64,000 nt of DNA from Bacteroidota bacterium (GTDB lineage: Bacteria > Bacteroidota > Bacteroidia > 2-12-FULL-35-15). The position numbers and the translations under genes were made by a program. Numbering within the stretch: the stretch's first letter is position 1; each line of letters begins with the position of its first letter. Where the stretch lies: the NCBI GenBank assembly GCA_947479085.1, contig CANJYB010000010.1:62001-126000 (forward strand), read 5' to 3'. The notes beneath the pieces are model-generated. The model was given only the letters and a program-made list of their open reading frames with translations. It was not told where the DNA came from and did no database searches. Positions 26,681 through 35,900 of the stretch are shown piece by piece.

Positions 26681-26751
26681 TTTTGTTTTTGTTTAATTAT
26701 TTATTGTTTATTATTTATTGTTTGAGATTTATGTTTTTAAAATTTACCAAA

Positions 26752-27222
26752 TTATTCTTCCGGAACATTTATAATGGATGAAATGGTAAGAATGCGTGTA
26801 CTTGGGTTACAATTTGTAACTAAGGTTACTGTCTTTTCTACAACACCAGATTTGTTTTCACTATTAAACACCACATCAATTTTTGATTCCTGTCCAGGTT
26901 TTACAGGCCCTTTTGGAAACGTGGGAACTGTACATCCGCAACTTCCCTGGGCTGAAGAAATGATCAAATCAGAACCACCGGTGTTTTTAAATACAAATGA
27001 ATAAGAAACTTTTTCTCCCTGGGTGATTCTTCCGAAATCATGCTTCTCTTCATTAAATACCATTAAAGGTGCAGACCCTGGAATTGCAGGTTTGCCTGAA
27101 GCTGTTGATGGAACATTGATAACATCAGTTGAAATGGTGGACGAACTATCTTTGGTTTCCTGTTTGCAGGAAAAAGAAAACAACACTATTGAACCTACCA
27201 CAATTTTCGAAACTACTTTCAT
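26752..27222 (-). CDS. DUF1573 lipoprotein
   Basis: 156 residues. Lipobox IVLFSFSCKQE places the lipid cysteine near residue 19. The DUF1573 core is evident: FNEEKHDFGRITQGEKVSY, FKNTGGSDLIISSAQGSCGC and TVPTFPKGPVKPGQ. DUF1573 is an immunoglobulin-like periplasmic domain of unknown role, very common between nusB and yajC in Bacteroidota. Confidence 0.9.
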   Translation of the reverse strand: MKVVSKIVVGSIVLFSFSCKQETKDSSSTISTDVINVPSTASGKPAIPGSAPLMVFNEEKHDFGRITQGEKVSYSFVFKNTGGSDLIISSAQGSCGCTVPTFPKGPVKPGQESKIDVVFNSENKSGVVEKTVTLVTNCNPSTRILTISSIINVPEE

Positions 27223-27270
27223 TCTTTATTACTATAAATTTAAATTATTACTCTTTTCTTAAATGGAATA

Positions 27271-28218
27271 TTATTCCATTAATCCTCTTCCTATTTTATT
27301 TAATTTATTTTCACTTTTTAAATCGATGACCAGTTTATCTAGGATACCATTGATAAACAATTTGCTTTTGGGTGTACTGTAAATTTTTGAAATTTCAATG
27401 TACTCGTTCAATGTTACTTTGACAGGAATGCTTGGAAAATGAATAATTTCGGCTACTGCCATTTTCATTAACAATACATCCATCATTGCAATTCTTTCTA
27501 CTTCCCAGTTTTTTGTTTTGTCACCAATTAACTTTTCGATCTCCTCGTTTCTCAGAATTGTTTGTCTGAATAAATCTCTTACAAACATCTCGTCTTCTTC
27601 CCTGTCCTTGTAAAAAGACATTAAAGGGAATTCCGGAGTGGTGTCTTCCTTAAATGATTCAATGGTTTTTACAATCATGGGATTGACTGTGTAAATATCA
27701 TCGCCCCAGTGTAAGTTCTTTTCTTCGTAAATATGATTGATTAATTCAAAATCAGCAATATTTTCGGTAAAAATATCAAGGATTAATTTCTGATGCGTTT
27801 TGTAAGAATCATCAGCAACAAACATGTATTTCCAATAATGGTCGGAAGCCTTTACGTTTTTGAATATTTTTTTTACCAATTCGAAATCATTGTTCCAGTT
27901 TATTTTCCGGTTATTGATTTCTCTTTTGAGATGAATGTTTTCACTCAATTGCTGAATGAATTTATTTTCAATGAACTTTAAATTAGGATCCAGATTTTCT
28001 TTGGTTGGCAGATGTTTGGTCTTTGCGTCTTCTGTAAGAATGGATGCAACGTGCTTTAATTCTAAAATAAGCGCCAACTGGTAAATATAGAGATCGTAAA
28101 TTTTATCAATTCCATTGAATAAATCTCTGTCGCCTTTTGCTAAATCTTTGGTATCGGATTGAAAAAATCCGTACAAGCCCCTCATCACTATTATTCTTAA
28201 ATACCTTCTGTTTAACAT
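27271..28218 (-). CDS. nusB: Transcription antitermination factor NusB (long Bacteroidota form)
   Basis: 315 residues, about twice the E. coli protein. Bacteroidota NusB proteins carry an N-terminal helical half before the canonical domain. The N-terminus MLNRRYLRIIVMRGLYGF and the C-terminal NWEVERIAMMDVLLMKMAVA, then PVKVTLNEYIEISKIYSTPK, match the family. NusB with NusE binds boxA in rRNA leader RNA. It stands immediately downstream of leucine dehydrogenase. Confidence 0.93.
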   Translation of the reverse strand: MLNRRYLRIIVMRGLYGFFQSDTKDLAKGDRDLFNGIDKIYDLYIYQLALILELKHVASILTEDAKTKHLPTKENLDPNLKFIENKFIQQLSENIHLKREINNRKINWNNDFELVKKIFKNVKASDHYWKYMFVADDSYKTHQKLILDIFTENIADFELINHIYEEKNLHWGDDIYTVNPMIVKTIESFKEDTTPEFPLMSFYKDREEDEMFVRDLFRQTILRNEEIEKLIGDKTKNWEVERIAMMDVLLMKMAVAEIIHFPSIPVKVTLNEYIEISKIYSTPKSKLFINGILDKLVIDLKSENKLNKIGRGLME

Positions 28219-28269
28219 TACTTTTACGAATTACTACTATTGACGAATTTACAACTAAACAAAGAACTA

Positions 28270-29379
28270 TTAAAAACTCAATTTTACTTTTCCGATTTCC
28301 TCGATGCGTTTTTCTGCAAGTCGGTTAGCGGCCATGTATGTTGGTATGTTTTGCTCTTTTGCAGTTTTGAAAATATTTAAAGTAGTCTGATATATCTTTT
28401 CAGCGTGAGCCATTGCACGTTCGCGATTGTATCCTTGCAATTCATAAAAGACATTGATGATACCTCCTGCGTTTACAACAAAATCGGGAGCATATAGAAT
28501 TCCTTTTTCTATTACCATTTTTCCGTGCACGTTCTCATCAGCCAACTGATTGTTTGCAGCTCCGCAGATTATAGAACATTTTAAACGGTTTAAAGTATCA
28601 GTATTAACTGTAGCACCTAATGCACATGGAGCATAAATGTCCATATCCAAATCGTATAATGTGTTGGCATCTAAAATAATTTCGGCCCCGGTATGTTTAG
28701 CCACCGCTTTCATGCGGTCTTCATGAATATCATAAATAGAAACTCGGGCATTTTCTTTCATCAGGTGTTTCACCAAATTATCTCCAACATTTCCAATGCC
28801 CTGCACCACAATTTTTTTGCCTTCCAGGCTATCATTTCCCCATTTTTCCTTTGCAGAAGCTTTCATGGATAAATAAACACCATAAGCTGTAACAGGAGAA
28901 GGGTCGCCACTACCACCCATATTTGCAGGTAAACCACTAACAAAATCCGTTTCCATTTTAATGTACTCCATGTCTCTTGTGTTTACCCCAACATCTTCTG
29001 CAGTAATGTATTTACCGGAAAGACTGTTTACGAACTTTCCGAATCTGCGCATCAAGACTTCATTCTTCTGAGTTTTTGCATCACCAATGATGACCGCTTT
29101 TCCACCGCCAAGATTTAAACCGGCAACAGAAGACTTATAAGTCATTCCGCGGGAAAGACGCAACACATCAGTCAATGCTTCCATCTCATTATTATAAGCC
29201 CACATACGGGTTCCTCCCAAACTTGGACCAAGAACGGTATTATGAATAGCTATAATAGCTTTCAGGCCTGTTTCATTATCGTTGCAAAACACCACCTGTT
29301 CGTGGTTGTGTAATGACATTTGTGCAATCACCGGATTTTCTGCCAATGATGATTTTTTAATATCCTGAACTTCTATCAT
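28270..29379 (-). CDS. Leucine/valine (Glu/Leu/Phe/Val) dehydrogenase
   Basis: 369 residues, typical for leucine dehydrogenase. GPSLGGTRMWAYN, then GLNLGGGKAVIIGD with the conserved lysines K82 and K94, mark the substrate domain; the Rossmann motif VVQGIGNVGDNLVKHL marks the NAD domain. Catalyses oxidative deamination of branched-chain amino acids. Its upstream region is shared with the divergent ABC exporter. Confidence 0.9.
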   Translation of the reverse strand: MIEVQDIKKSSLAENPVIAQMSLHNHEQVVFCNDNETGLKAIIAIHNTVLGPSLGGTRMWAYNNEMEALTDVLRLSRGMTYKSSVAGLNLGGGKAVIIGDAKTQKNEVLMRRFGKFVNSLSGKYITAEDVGVNTRDMEYIKMETDFVSGLPANMGGSGDPSPVTAYGVYLSMKASAKEKWGNDSLEGKKIVVQGIGNVGDNLVKHLMKENARVSIYDIHEDRMKAVAKHTGAEIILDANTLYDLDMDIYAPCALGATVNTDTLNRLKCSIICGAANNQLADENVHGKMVIEKGILYAPDFVVNAGGIINVFYELQGYNRERAMAHAEKIYQTTLNIFKTAKEQNIPTYMAANRLAEKRIEEIGKVKLSF

Positions 29380-29551
29380 AGTTGTAAGTTTTTAGAATTA
29401 TTAGTTTGAATCTTTATTTTATAAGTAATTTTGCCGGCCTGAAAAGAAAGGTTTGTTTTTAAATTGGCGGCAAAATTAGATTTATTTTTTAAAAGCCGAC
29501 AAAAGTAAACCAAAATAGCTGACAAAATAGTTTATTTAACGAAAATTAATA

Positions 29552-31321
29552 TTGAAATCACTTAAACATATTAACAAGTATTTTTTGAAGTACAAATGGC
29601 GACTTATTCTTGGCGTTCTATTTACCGGTATATCCAACATTTTCTCGGTTTATTCAGCTAAATATGTAGGAACGGCATTTGATTATTTGAAAAAAATCCA
29701 TCCCGTTTCCGGTGATGGCTCCAATCCATACACCCAATTGTGGTTATATGCAGGAATGATAGTGGGATTAGCGATTATTAGCGGGTTCTTTCTTTTCCTG
29801 ATGCGACAATCGATTATCGTTATGTCGAGATTGATTGAAAAAGACCTGAAAAATGAGATATTTGAACATTATCAGCAGCTTGACATCGGTTTTTATAAAC
29901 GGAATAATACTGGCGACCTGATGAACAGGATAAGTGAAGATGTGAGCCGGGTGAGAATGTATATCGGCCCCGCCATTATGTATATCGTAAACACGATTAT
30001 TACCTTTATTCTTACAATTGTGGTAATGGTTAATATAGATGTAAAACTTACACTTTATGTTTTGCTGCCACTTCCGTTTCTGGCTGTTTCCATTTATTAT
30101 GTGAGCAATATAATTAATAAAAAAAGTACAGAAGTACAGGAACAACTCTCGAACATTACCACACAGGCACAGGAAGCTTTTTCGGGAATAAGGGTGCTAA
30201 AAGCTTATGGAAGGGAAAACCATTCTATTGAGGAATTTACAAAACATAGTATTGAATACAGGAAACGCACGATGGGATTGGTTAAGATAGAATCGCTTTT
30301 CCAGCCTTTTATGATTTTGCTTATCGGATTAAGTACCATCTTTACGATATACATTGGAGGTATGCAGGCCATTTCGGGGAAAATAACCTACGGAAGTATT
30401 GCGGTTTTTGTTGTTTTTGTAAATCGTTTGACTTGGCCTATTGCTTCACTTGGATGGGTTACTTCGCTTATTCAAAGGGCAGCAGCCTCTCAAACAAGGG
30501 TGAATGAATTTCTGCATACCGAACCCGAGATAAAGAATACCGCACCCGCAGAAACTGAAGTACAGGGAGATATTGAGTTCAAAAATGTGACTTTTACCTA
30601 TCCTGATTCGGGCATGGAGGCATTACACAATGTTTCTTTTGTTATTAAACAAAACTCGTCACTGGCCATTATCGGCAGGACAGCTTCGGGCAAATCAACT
30701 ATAGCCAATTTGCTTTGCCGGCTTTATGATGTAGATTCCGGAGAGGTATTGATAAATAACAAAAATATTAAGGACCATCATCTCCACTCTTTAAGAAACC
30801 AGGTGGGATATGCTCCACAGGAAGTTTTTCTTTTTTCTGATACAATAGGAAATAATATTAGTTTTAGTGTTAACTCCGATTTGAAAGACGCTAAAACGAT
30901 AGAGAAAGCAGCAAGAGATGCGGCTATTTATTCAAACATTATTGAATTTCCTGAAAAATTTGAAACGATGGTTGGTGAACGTGGCATCACCCTTTCGGGA
31001 GGACAAAAACAACGGATTTCTATTGCGCGTGCGCTTATTAAACAGCCGCAACTGCTTATTTTTGATGATTGTCTTTCGGCTGTGGATACTGAAACAGAGG
31101 AGGAAATACTTACCAATTTGAAGCAACTGATGAAAAACAAGACCTCTATTATTATCAGTCACAGGGTTTCTTCAGTAAAGAATGCGGACAATATTATTGT
31201 GCTTGACCGGGGACAGGTGGTGGAAGAAGGGAATCATGAGTTATTGATGAATAAACAAGGAGTGTACTTTGAACTTTACAAAATGCAACTACTTGAAGAG
31301 GAAGAGCATGTAAACAGTTAG
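29552..31321 (+). CDS. ABC exporter, fused permease-ATPase (MsbA/multidrug type)
   Basis: 589 residues: type IV transmembrane domain with six helices (about 15-310) and ATPase domain. Walker A GRTASGKST (375-383), Q-loop APQEVFLF, signature LSGGQKQR (481-488), Walker B LLIFDD (501-506) and the H-loop in IIISHRVSS. The residue after the Walker B aspartate is D506 rather than the catalytic glutamate, as in degenerate sites of heterodimeric exporters. TTG 29552 is the only usable start after the in-frame stop at 29537. Exported compound unknown. Confidence 0.9.
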   Translation: MKSLKHINKYFLKYKWRLILGVLFTGISNIFSVYSAKYVGTAFDYLKKIHPVSGDGSNPYTQLWLYAGMIVGLAIISGFFLFLMRQSIIVMSRLIEKDLKNEIFEHYQQLDIGFYKRNNTGDLMNRISEDVSRVRMYIGPAIMYIVNTIITFILTIVVMVNIDVKLTLYVLLPLPFLAVSIYYVSNIINKKSTEVQEQLSNITTQAQEAFSGIRVLKAYGRENHSIEEFTKHSIEYRKRTMGLVKIESLFQPFMILLIGLSTIFTIYIGGMQAISGKITYGSIAVFVVFVNRLTWPIASLGWVTSLIQRAAASQTRVNEFLHTEPEIKNTAPAETEVQGDIEFKNVTFTYPDSGMEALHNVSFVIKQNSSLAIIGRTASGKSTIANLLCRLYDVDSGEVLINNKNIKDHHLHSLRNQVGYAPQEVFLFSDTIGNNISFSVNSDLKDAKTIEKAARDAAIYSNIIEFPEKFETMVGERGITLSGGQKQRISIARALIKQPQLLIFDDCLSAVDTETEEEILTNLKQLMKNKTSIIISHRVSSVKNADNIIVLDRGQVVEEGNHELLMNKQGVYFELYKMQLLEEEEHVNS

Positions 31322-31391
31322 GTATAAGGAACCAAAAGGAAATTATTATACTTTTCTTTATTAAAAAGGGCTTAAGAAGTAGATTATGGAT

Positions 31392-31601
31392 GAACAGAAG
31401 CCAATTATAGGCTTACCAAAGTCAATTATAGTCGAACAGAAGCCCATCATATTCACACCGAAGCCCATCTTACATACACCAAAGCTAATCTTATATACAC
31501 CAAAGCTCATCTTACAAGCACCAAAGCCCATCTTAGTTGCACCAAAGCTCATCCGGGTTGCTCCAAAGCTCGTCCGGGTTGCTCCAAAGCTCATCCGGGT
31601 T
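31392..31601. repeat. 21-bp tandem repeat array 2
   Basis: Ten contiguous 21-bp units. The common core is CCAAAGCYCATC; units drift gradually along the array, from GAACAGAAGCCAATTATAG at the left through ACACCAAAGCCCATCTTACA to GCTCCAAAGCTCATCCGGGT at the right. Neighbouring units resemble each other most, as expected from local duplication. The unit shares no obvious sequence with array 1 or array 3. Confidence 0.9.
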
Positions 31602-31671
31602 GCTCCAAAGCAAGCTCTTTTGTTCCAAAATTGTTCCAGAAAGAGATCGTTCAAGAAACTGTTTTAGTTTA

Positions 31672-31701
31672 TTGGACAGACCTCTTTTTAATGTATTTTT
31701 G
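31672..31701 (+). promoter_or_regulatory. paaZ promoter
   Basis: TTG at 31672-31674, 19-bp spacer, TATTTTTG at 31694-31701, a full match to the Bacteroidota consensus. ATG at 31739. Confidence 0.7.
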
Positions 31702-31738
31702 TCAATCAAAATTTAAATAAATAATAAGAACAATAGTT

Positions 31739-33784
31739 ATGAAATTAGAAAATTACGCTTCGGGCAAATGGCAATCGGGAGAAGGAGAAGGACAAACATT
31801 ATATAACGCTATTAACGGAGATACTATAGCCACGGCATCCAGCAAAGGGCTTGACTTTGCAGAAATGATGAATTATGCACGAACTGTTGGCGGACCTGCA
31901 TTGCGAAAAATGACTTTCCAGGAAAGAGGAAGGATGCTGAAAGCATTGGCTTTGCATTTACAATCTAAAAAAGAAGTTTTTTATAAGGTGAGCTGGGCTA
32001 CCGGAGCTACCCGCAATGACAGCTGGGTGGATATAGAAGGAGGAATAGGTAATTTATTTGCTTATGCCAGTTTGCGCAGGCAGTTTCCGGATGAGACATT
32101 TTGCCTGGAAGGCGATGTGGCAAAACTGAGTAAAAACGGGACTTTTATTGGCCACCATATTTGTGTACCTAAGGAAGGAGTAGCTATTCATATCAATGCG
32201 TTCAACTTTCCAGTTTGGGGAATGCTGGAAAAAATTGCAGTCAACCTTTTTGCGGGAGTACCCGCAATAGTAAAACCAGCAACGGTTACCTCCTTTTTAA
32301 CGGAAGCGGTAGTTAAAGAAATTGCAGCATCGAAAATATTACCTGAAGGAGCATTGCAATTGATTTGCGGAAGCGCGAACGGAATACTGGATCATGTGGA
32401 ATCGCAGGATATAGTAACGTTTACAGGTTCTGCAAGTACCGGAAAAATGCTGAAAGCACATCCACGTTTATTGGAAGAAGCGGTATCTTTTAATATGGAA
32501 GCCGACTCACTAAACTGCTGTGTGCTGGGCGAAGATGCAGTTCCCGGGACTGCTGAATTTGATATTTTTATAAAAGAAGTGTTAAGAGAAATGACCACCA
32601 AGGCAGGGCAAAAATGTACTGCTGTGAGAAGAATTATAGTTCCTGAAAAACTGGTGGAAGATGTGCAAATAGCAATGGGCAAGCGATTAGCAACCACCAC
32701 TATTGGTGACCCGAATGTGGAAGGGGTGAGAATGGGAGCATTGGCAGGCAAAGCACAACAAAAAGAAGTGGCTGAGAAAGTAATGCAATTGGCCAAAACA
32801 CAGGAAATAGTTTTTGGTGATTTAACTAATTTTTCGGTAACGGGCGGAGATAAAGATAAGGGAGCATTTATGTCGCCCATTCTTTTCCTGAATAAAAATC
32901 CATTTAAGAACCTGGATTGCCATAATCTTGAGGCTTTTGGTCCGGTAAGTACTATTATGCCCTACTCCACAATAGCTGATGCGATTGAATTAGCTAAAAT
33001 GGGTAAAGGTTCTTTAGTATGTTCGATTATTACGGGAGATGATAAAATAGCAAAAGAGTTTGTGTTGGGAGCGGCCTGTATGCATGGGCGTATACTAGTT
33101 CTGAATGCAGATTGTGCAAAAGAAAGTACCGGTCATGGTTCTCCAATGCCAATGCTAACACATGGAGGACCAGGCAGAGCCGGAGGAGGAGAAGAAATGG
33201 GTGGAAAACGCGGGGTATTTCATTATTTACAGCGTACCGCCATTCAGGGTTCTCCAACAACCATTACCGCCATTTCCAACCAATACCAGAATGGAGCGAA
33301 GTACATTCAAAAGGAAATACATCCATTTAAACGTTATTTTGAAGAATTGGAAATAGGGGAAACATTGATTACAGATACTCACTTGGTAACACTTGAAAAC
33401 ATAGAGGCTTTTGCAGAGCTTAGCGGAGATAAATTTTATGCGCACATGGACGAAAATTCGCTGGAAGGAACCATATTTACAGGAAGAGTGGCACATGGAT
33501 ACTATATATTATCCAGAGCTGCGGGCTTATTTGTGGATGCACCAAAAGGACCAGTATTGTTAAATTATGGTATTGATGAATGCCGGTTTACCAAACCTGT
33601 TTATGCGGGAGCGACAATTGGTGTCAGATTTACCTGTAAAGAAAAAGTGGAGCAGGAAAAGAAAACTGAAGATGATATTGCAAAAGGAATAGTAAAATGG
33701 CTGGTGGATGTGTTTGACGAAACAGGCGAAACCGTTGCGATTGCAACTATTTTAACAATGGTTAAAAAGAAAAACCAGGAATAG
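31739..33784 (+). CDS. paaZ: Bifunctional PaaZ: oxepin-CoA hydrolase / 3-oxo-5,6-dehydrosuberyl-CoA semialdehyde dehydrogenase
   Basis: 681 residues, exactly the length of E. coli PaaZ. The aldehyde dehydrogenase half has HINAFNFPVWG, E254 in FNMEADSLNC and catalytic C293 in GQKCTAVRR. The C-terminal MaoC-like hydratase half (from about 530) has FAELSGDKFYAHMDE and FTGRVAHGYYILSRAAGLFV. It opens the oxepin ring and oxidises the aldehyde in phenylacetate breakdown. No other paa genes are present except a possible enoyl-CoA hydratase at 35142. Confidence 0.93.
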   Translation: MKLENYASGKWQSGEGEGQTLYNAINGDTIATASSKGLDFAEMMNYARTVGGPALRKMTFQERGRMLKALALHLQSKKEVFYKVSWATGATRNDSWVDIEGGIGNLFAYASLRRQFPDETFCLEGDVAKLSKNGTFIGHHICVPKEGVAIHINAFNFPVWGMLEKIAVNLFAGVPAIVKPATVTSFLTEAVVKEIAASKILPEGALQLICGSANGILDHVESQDIVTFTGSASTGKMLKAHPRLLEEAVSFNMEADSLNCCVLGEDAVPGTAEFDIFIKEVLREMTTKAGQKCTAVRRIIVPEKLVEDVQIAMGKRLATTTIGDPNVEGVRMGALAGKAQQKEVAEKVMQLAKTQEIVFGDLTNFSVTGGDKDKGAFMSPILFLNKNPFKNLDCHNLEAFGPVSTIMPYSTIADAIELAKMGKGSLVCSIITGDDKIAKEFVLGAACMHGRILVLNADCAKESTGHGSPMPMLTHGGPGRAGGGEEMGGKRGVFHYLQRTAIQGSPTTITAISNQYQNGAKYIQKEIHPFKRYFEELEIGETLITDTHLVTLENIEAFAELSGDKFYAHMDENSLEGTIFTGRVAHGYYILSRAAGLFVDAPKGPVLLNYGIDECRFTKPVYAGATIGVRFTCKEKVEQEKKTEDDIAKGIVKWLVDVFDETGETVAIATILTMVKKKNQE

Positions 33785-33844
33785 AAAAACCAAAGTTTTC
33801 AATTTTTCGTAAGTAGTTTTTGTTAACAAAATCAATTGCTTATA

Positions 33845-34394
33845 ATGGAAAATAACAGACGCATTTACAACCCCATCCAAAAGGATTATGTAACATTTAT
33901 TAAAACATCGGATGATACCAAAGGAGAGTACACTTTAGTGGAAGTGGAACTGGCCGATGGTGGCGGTGTAGGGCTGCATTACCATAAAACTTATTCTGAA
34001 AAATTTATCTGTTCGGAAGGAGAATTACAGGTAAGACTTGATAAAAGCATTGTGACCCTTCAACCTAAAGAATCCGCAATTGCCCATCCTAATGTGAATC
34101 ATTTTTTCAGAAACCGGTCTGGGAAAACAACCAAATTTATGGTTGAATTAAGGCCTGCCAGCAGGGGTTTTTGGACAATCACTTCAAATAGGATATGGCC
34201 TGGCAAGAGACGGGAAAGTGAAGAAAAACGGGTTTCCAAAAGATAAATTAGCTTTGGCATGGTTGTTCGATATCAGTGAAAACAATCTGCCAGGATGGAT
34301 GAGTATTTTTGAATTTATACTTCGCAAACAAGCCAAAAAAGCAAAAACAAAGGGAATTGATAAGATTTTGACAGAAAAATATGCTAAATTTTAG
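33845..34394 (+). pseudogene. Cupin-domain protein, frameshifted
   Basis: ATG 33845 (the TTG at 33836 is less likely). Frame 1 encodes a cupin (GLHYHKTYSEKFICSEGELQ, AHPNVNHFFRN) but ends at 34246 in a low-quality tail rich in Arg and Lys. Removing one T from the T5 run at 34168-34172 restores a frame reading SRGFGQSLQIGYGLARDGKV and continuing to a stop at 34394; the part GLARDGK..KNGFPKDKLALA is typical of cupin proteins of this group. The intact protein would have 182 residues. It is either a true +1 mutation or an assembly/sequencing error in a homopolymer. Confidence 0.75.
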
Positions 34395-34549
34395 GGTTTA
34401 AAGGAGCAATTATTCTTACCAACTAAAAACAGCTCTATTAGTTATTAACATTGGTCTTTTAATAACCTACCCCCTTTATCAAATATCCTCCATTCATCGA
34501 ATTATGAAATTATTTGAGTAATTATTTCATTTCTAACGATTTATTTGTA

Positions 34550-34557
34550 TATCTTTG
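34550..34557 (+). promoter_or_regulatory. -7 element upstream of the unknown gene at 34582
   Basis: TATCTTTG, a TAnnTTTG match, 24 bp before the ATG. A TTTC at 34525-34528 with a 21-bp spacer may be a weak -33. Confidence 0.5.
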
Positions 34558-34581
34558 TACTCTTGTCTAAATATAAATGTC

Positions 34582-35034
34582 ATGTTTGAAATATTAAAAA
34601 GTTTTGAAACAAAGTATGGTCACCTGAAGAAAAAAGGGTTGACTATTGAAGGATTATCTTTGATAGACGTAAAGAAAAAGAAGCACGTCATAAAAATCAG
34701 TCGTCCTTTAGTATTTGATAATCGTCAACTTCCAAAACGATTTGAAGGTTTGGATATTAAGACAAATATCAAATTAACAGATGAAATGCCAAAAGAATTT
34801 AAAGTTGACCGTACACAACCTGATTGGCATAAAAAAGAATACATCTGGGCTCCGGAGCGTTTTGTGAAATACGTAAACCGTTGTGAAAAAGAAATTAAAG
34901 CACAATTAAATAGCCCATTGATGACTAAAACAGAAATCTTAGATGCTTTGTGTTTTGGAAATTACGAAGAACATAAACAAAAAAGTCTGGCATTAATAAA
35001 AGAAGGCAAACTGCCTGCATACAGCGAAAACTAA
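34582..35034 (+). CDS. Conserved-looking hypothetical protein
   Basis: 150 residues from ATG 34582; the longer frame starting at TTG 34555 overlaps the promoter element. Lysine-rich, soluble, no signal peptide or membrane helix. No domain recognised. Notable stretches: VIKISRPLVFDNRQLPKRFE, DRTQPDWHKKEYIWAPERF and a C-terminal helical part (MTKTEILDALCFGNYEEHKQ) . A dedicated promoter and terminator indicate a separately expressed gene. Confidence 0.65.
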   Translation: MFEILKSFETKYGHLKKKGLTIEGLSLIDVKKKKHVIKISRPLVFDNRQLPKRFEGLDIKTNIKLTDEMPKEFKVDRTQPDWHKKEYIWAPERFVKYVNRCEKEIKAQLNSPLMTKTEILDALCFGNYEEHKQKSLALIKEGKLPAYSEN

Positions 35035-35060
35035 TTATTTAAAATACTTTAGGTAACATG

Positions 35061-35090
35061 AAAAGCACTTTGAAAATTCAAAGTGCTTTT
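35061..35090 (+). terminator. Terminator of the unknown gene
   Basis: AAAAGCACTTTG, loop aaaatt, CAAAGTGCTTTT, followed by T residues. It lies 26 bp after the stop at 35034. Confidence 0.85.
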
Positions 35091-35129
35091 TTGTTTAAGT
35101 TTATTTATCTTCGCGGAAAATAATTAATC

Positions 35130-35135
35130 AAGGAG
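35130..35135 (+). promoter_or_regulatory. Shine-Dalgarno sequence before the enoyl-CoA hydratase
   Basis: AAGGAG six bases before ATG 35142. This is noteworthy because most genes here have A-rich leaders with no such site, as expected for Bacteroidota. Confidence 0.5.
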
Positions 35136-35141
35136 TTCATT

Positions 35142-35900
35142 ATGGAAGGACATATTAAATCAGACATTTTAAACGGGATAGCTACTATCACTTTCTTTCA
35201 CCCACAAAGCAATTCGTTGCCGGGAGCATTGCTACGTCAACTGGCAGAAGAAATAAAAAAAGCAGGAGAAAATGATGAATCAAAAGTGATAGTTTTACAA
35301 AGTGAAGGAGAAAAAGCTTTTTGTGCGGGAGCATCGTTTGATGAGTTGATTTCAATTAAAGACTTTGAAACCGGAAAGAAATTCTTTTCTGGATTTGCAA
35401 TGGTAATAAATGCAATACGCATGGCACCTAAATTTGTTATTGCAAGAGTTCAAGGTAAGGCAGTAGGTGGCGGAGTTGGAATAGCATCTGCAGCAGATTA
35501 TACACTAGCTGTTGATTCGGCTTCAGTAAAATTAAGTGAGTTGGCTGTCGGTATTGGTCCCTTTGTTGTTGGTCCGGCAGTAGAAAGAAAAATAGGAACA
35601 TCTGCATTTACTTCTTTATCCATTAATGCTACAGAATGGCAAACAGCAGAATGGGCAAAAGAAAAAGGATTGTATGTTGAATTATTTAAAACTTCAGCAG
35701 AACTGGATGCCGCAATAGCTGCATTAGCAGAAAAGCTTTCCATGTCCAATCCGGAGGCAATGCAATTACTAAAAAAGGCTTTCTGGAAAGGGACAGAAAA
35801 CTGGGATACCCTTTTAATAGAGCGAGCGGAAATGAGCGGAAAACTTGTTCTTTCTGATTTTACAGTTAATGCAATTAATAAATTTAAAGCAAAAGCCTGA
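35142..35900 (+). CDS. Enoyl-CoA hydratase/isomerase family protein
   Basis: 252 residues of the crotonase fold. The oxyanion-hole segments KAFCAGASFDEL (about 62-73) and VQGKAVGGGVGIASAADYTL (about 103-122) are clear. The first catalytic glutamate usual at the GGG(C/L)E position is not apparent: the sequence reads GGGVGIASAADY. The second segment has ELAVGIGPF where other hydratases have EVxLGxxPxxG. It may therefore be an isomerase or a PaaG/PaaB-like variant. It lies 1.4 kb after paaZ on the same strand. Its stop overlaps the start of the DUF3817 gene by one base. Confidence 0.82.
   Translation: MEGHIKSDILNGIATITFFHPQSNSLPGALLRQLAEEIKKAGENDESKVIVLQSEGEKAFCAGASFDELISIKDFETGKKFFSGFAMVINAIRMAPKFVIARVQGKAVGGGVGIASAADYTLAVDSASVKLSELAVGIGPFVVGPAVERKIGTSAFTSLSINATEWQTAEWAKEKGLYVELFKTSAELDAAIAALAEKLSMSNPEAMQLLKKAFWKGTENWDTLLIERAEMSGKLVLSDFTVNAINKFKAKA

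Larger units (their letters stand above)
31322..31738. other. Intergenic region with array 2 and the paaZ promoter
   Basis: 417 bp between the exporter and paaZ. It starts with AT-rich sequence, then holds the 21-bp array at 31392-31601, a diverging tail to about 31640 and the promoter at 31672-31701. Long open frames on both strands across the array are a by-product of the 21-bp period. Confidence 0.7.

Noticed and set aside
29465-29527. GACAAAA-type direct repeats between leucine dehydrogenase and the ABC exporter
   Set aside because: Three loosely similar copies with unequal spacing (about 29 and 23 bp); too weak to call an operator.
31361-31667. ORFs on both strands with FGATRMS and PKLIL heptad patterns
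   Set aside because: Same explanation: both strands are open across a 21-bp array, no domain or signal.
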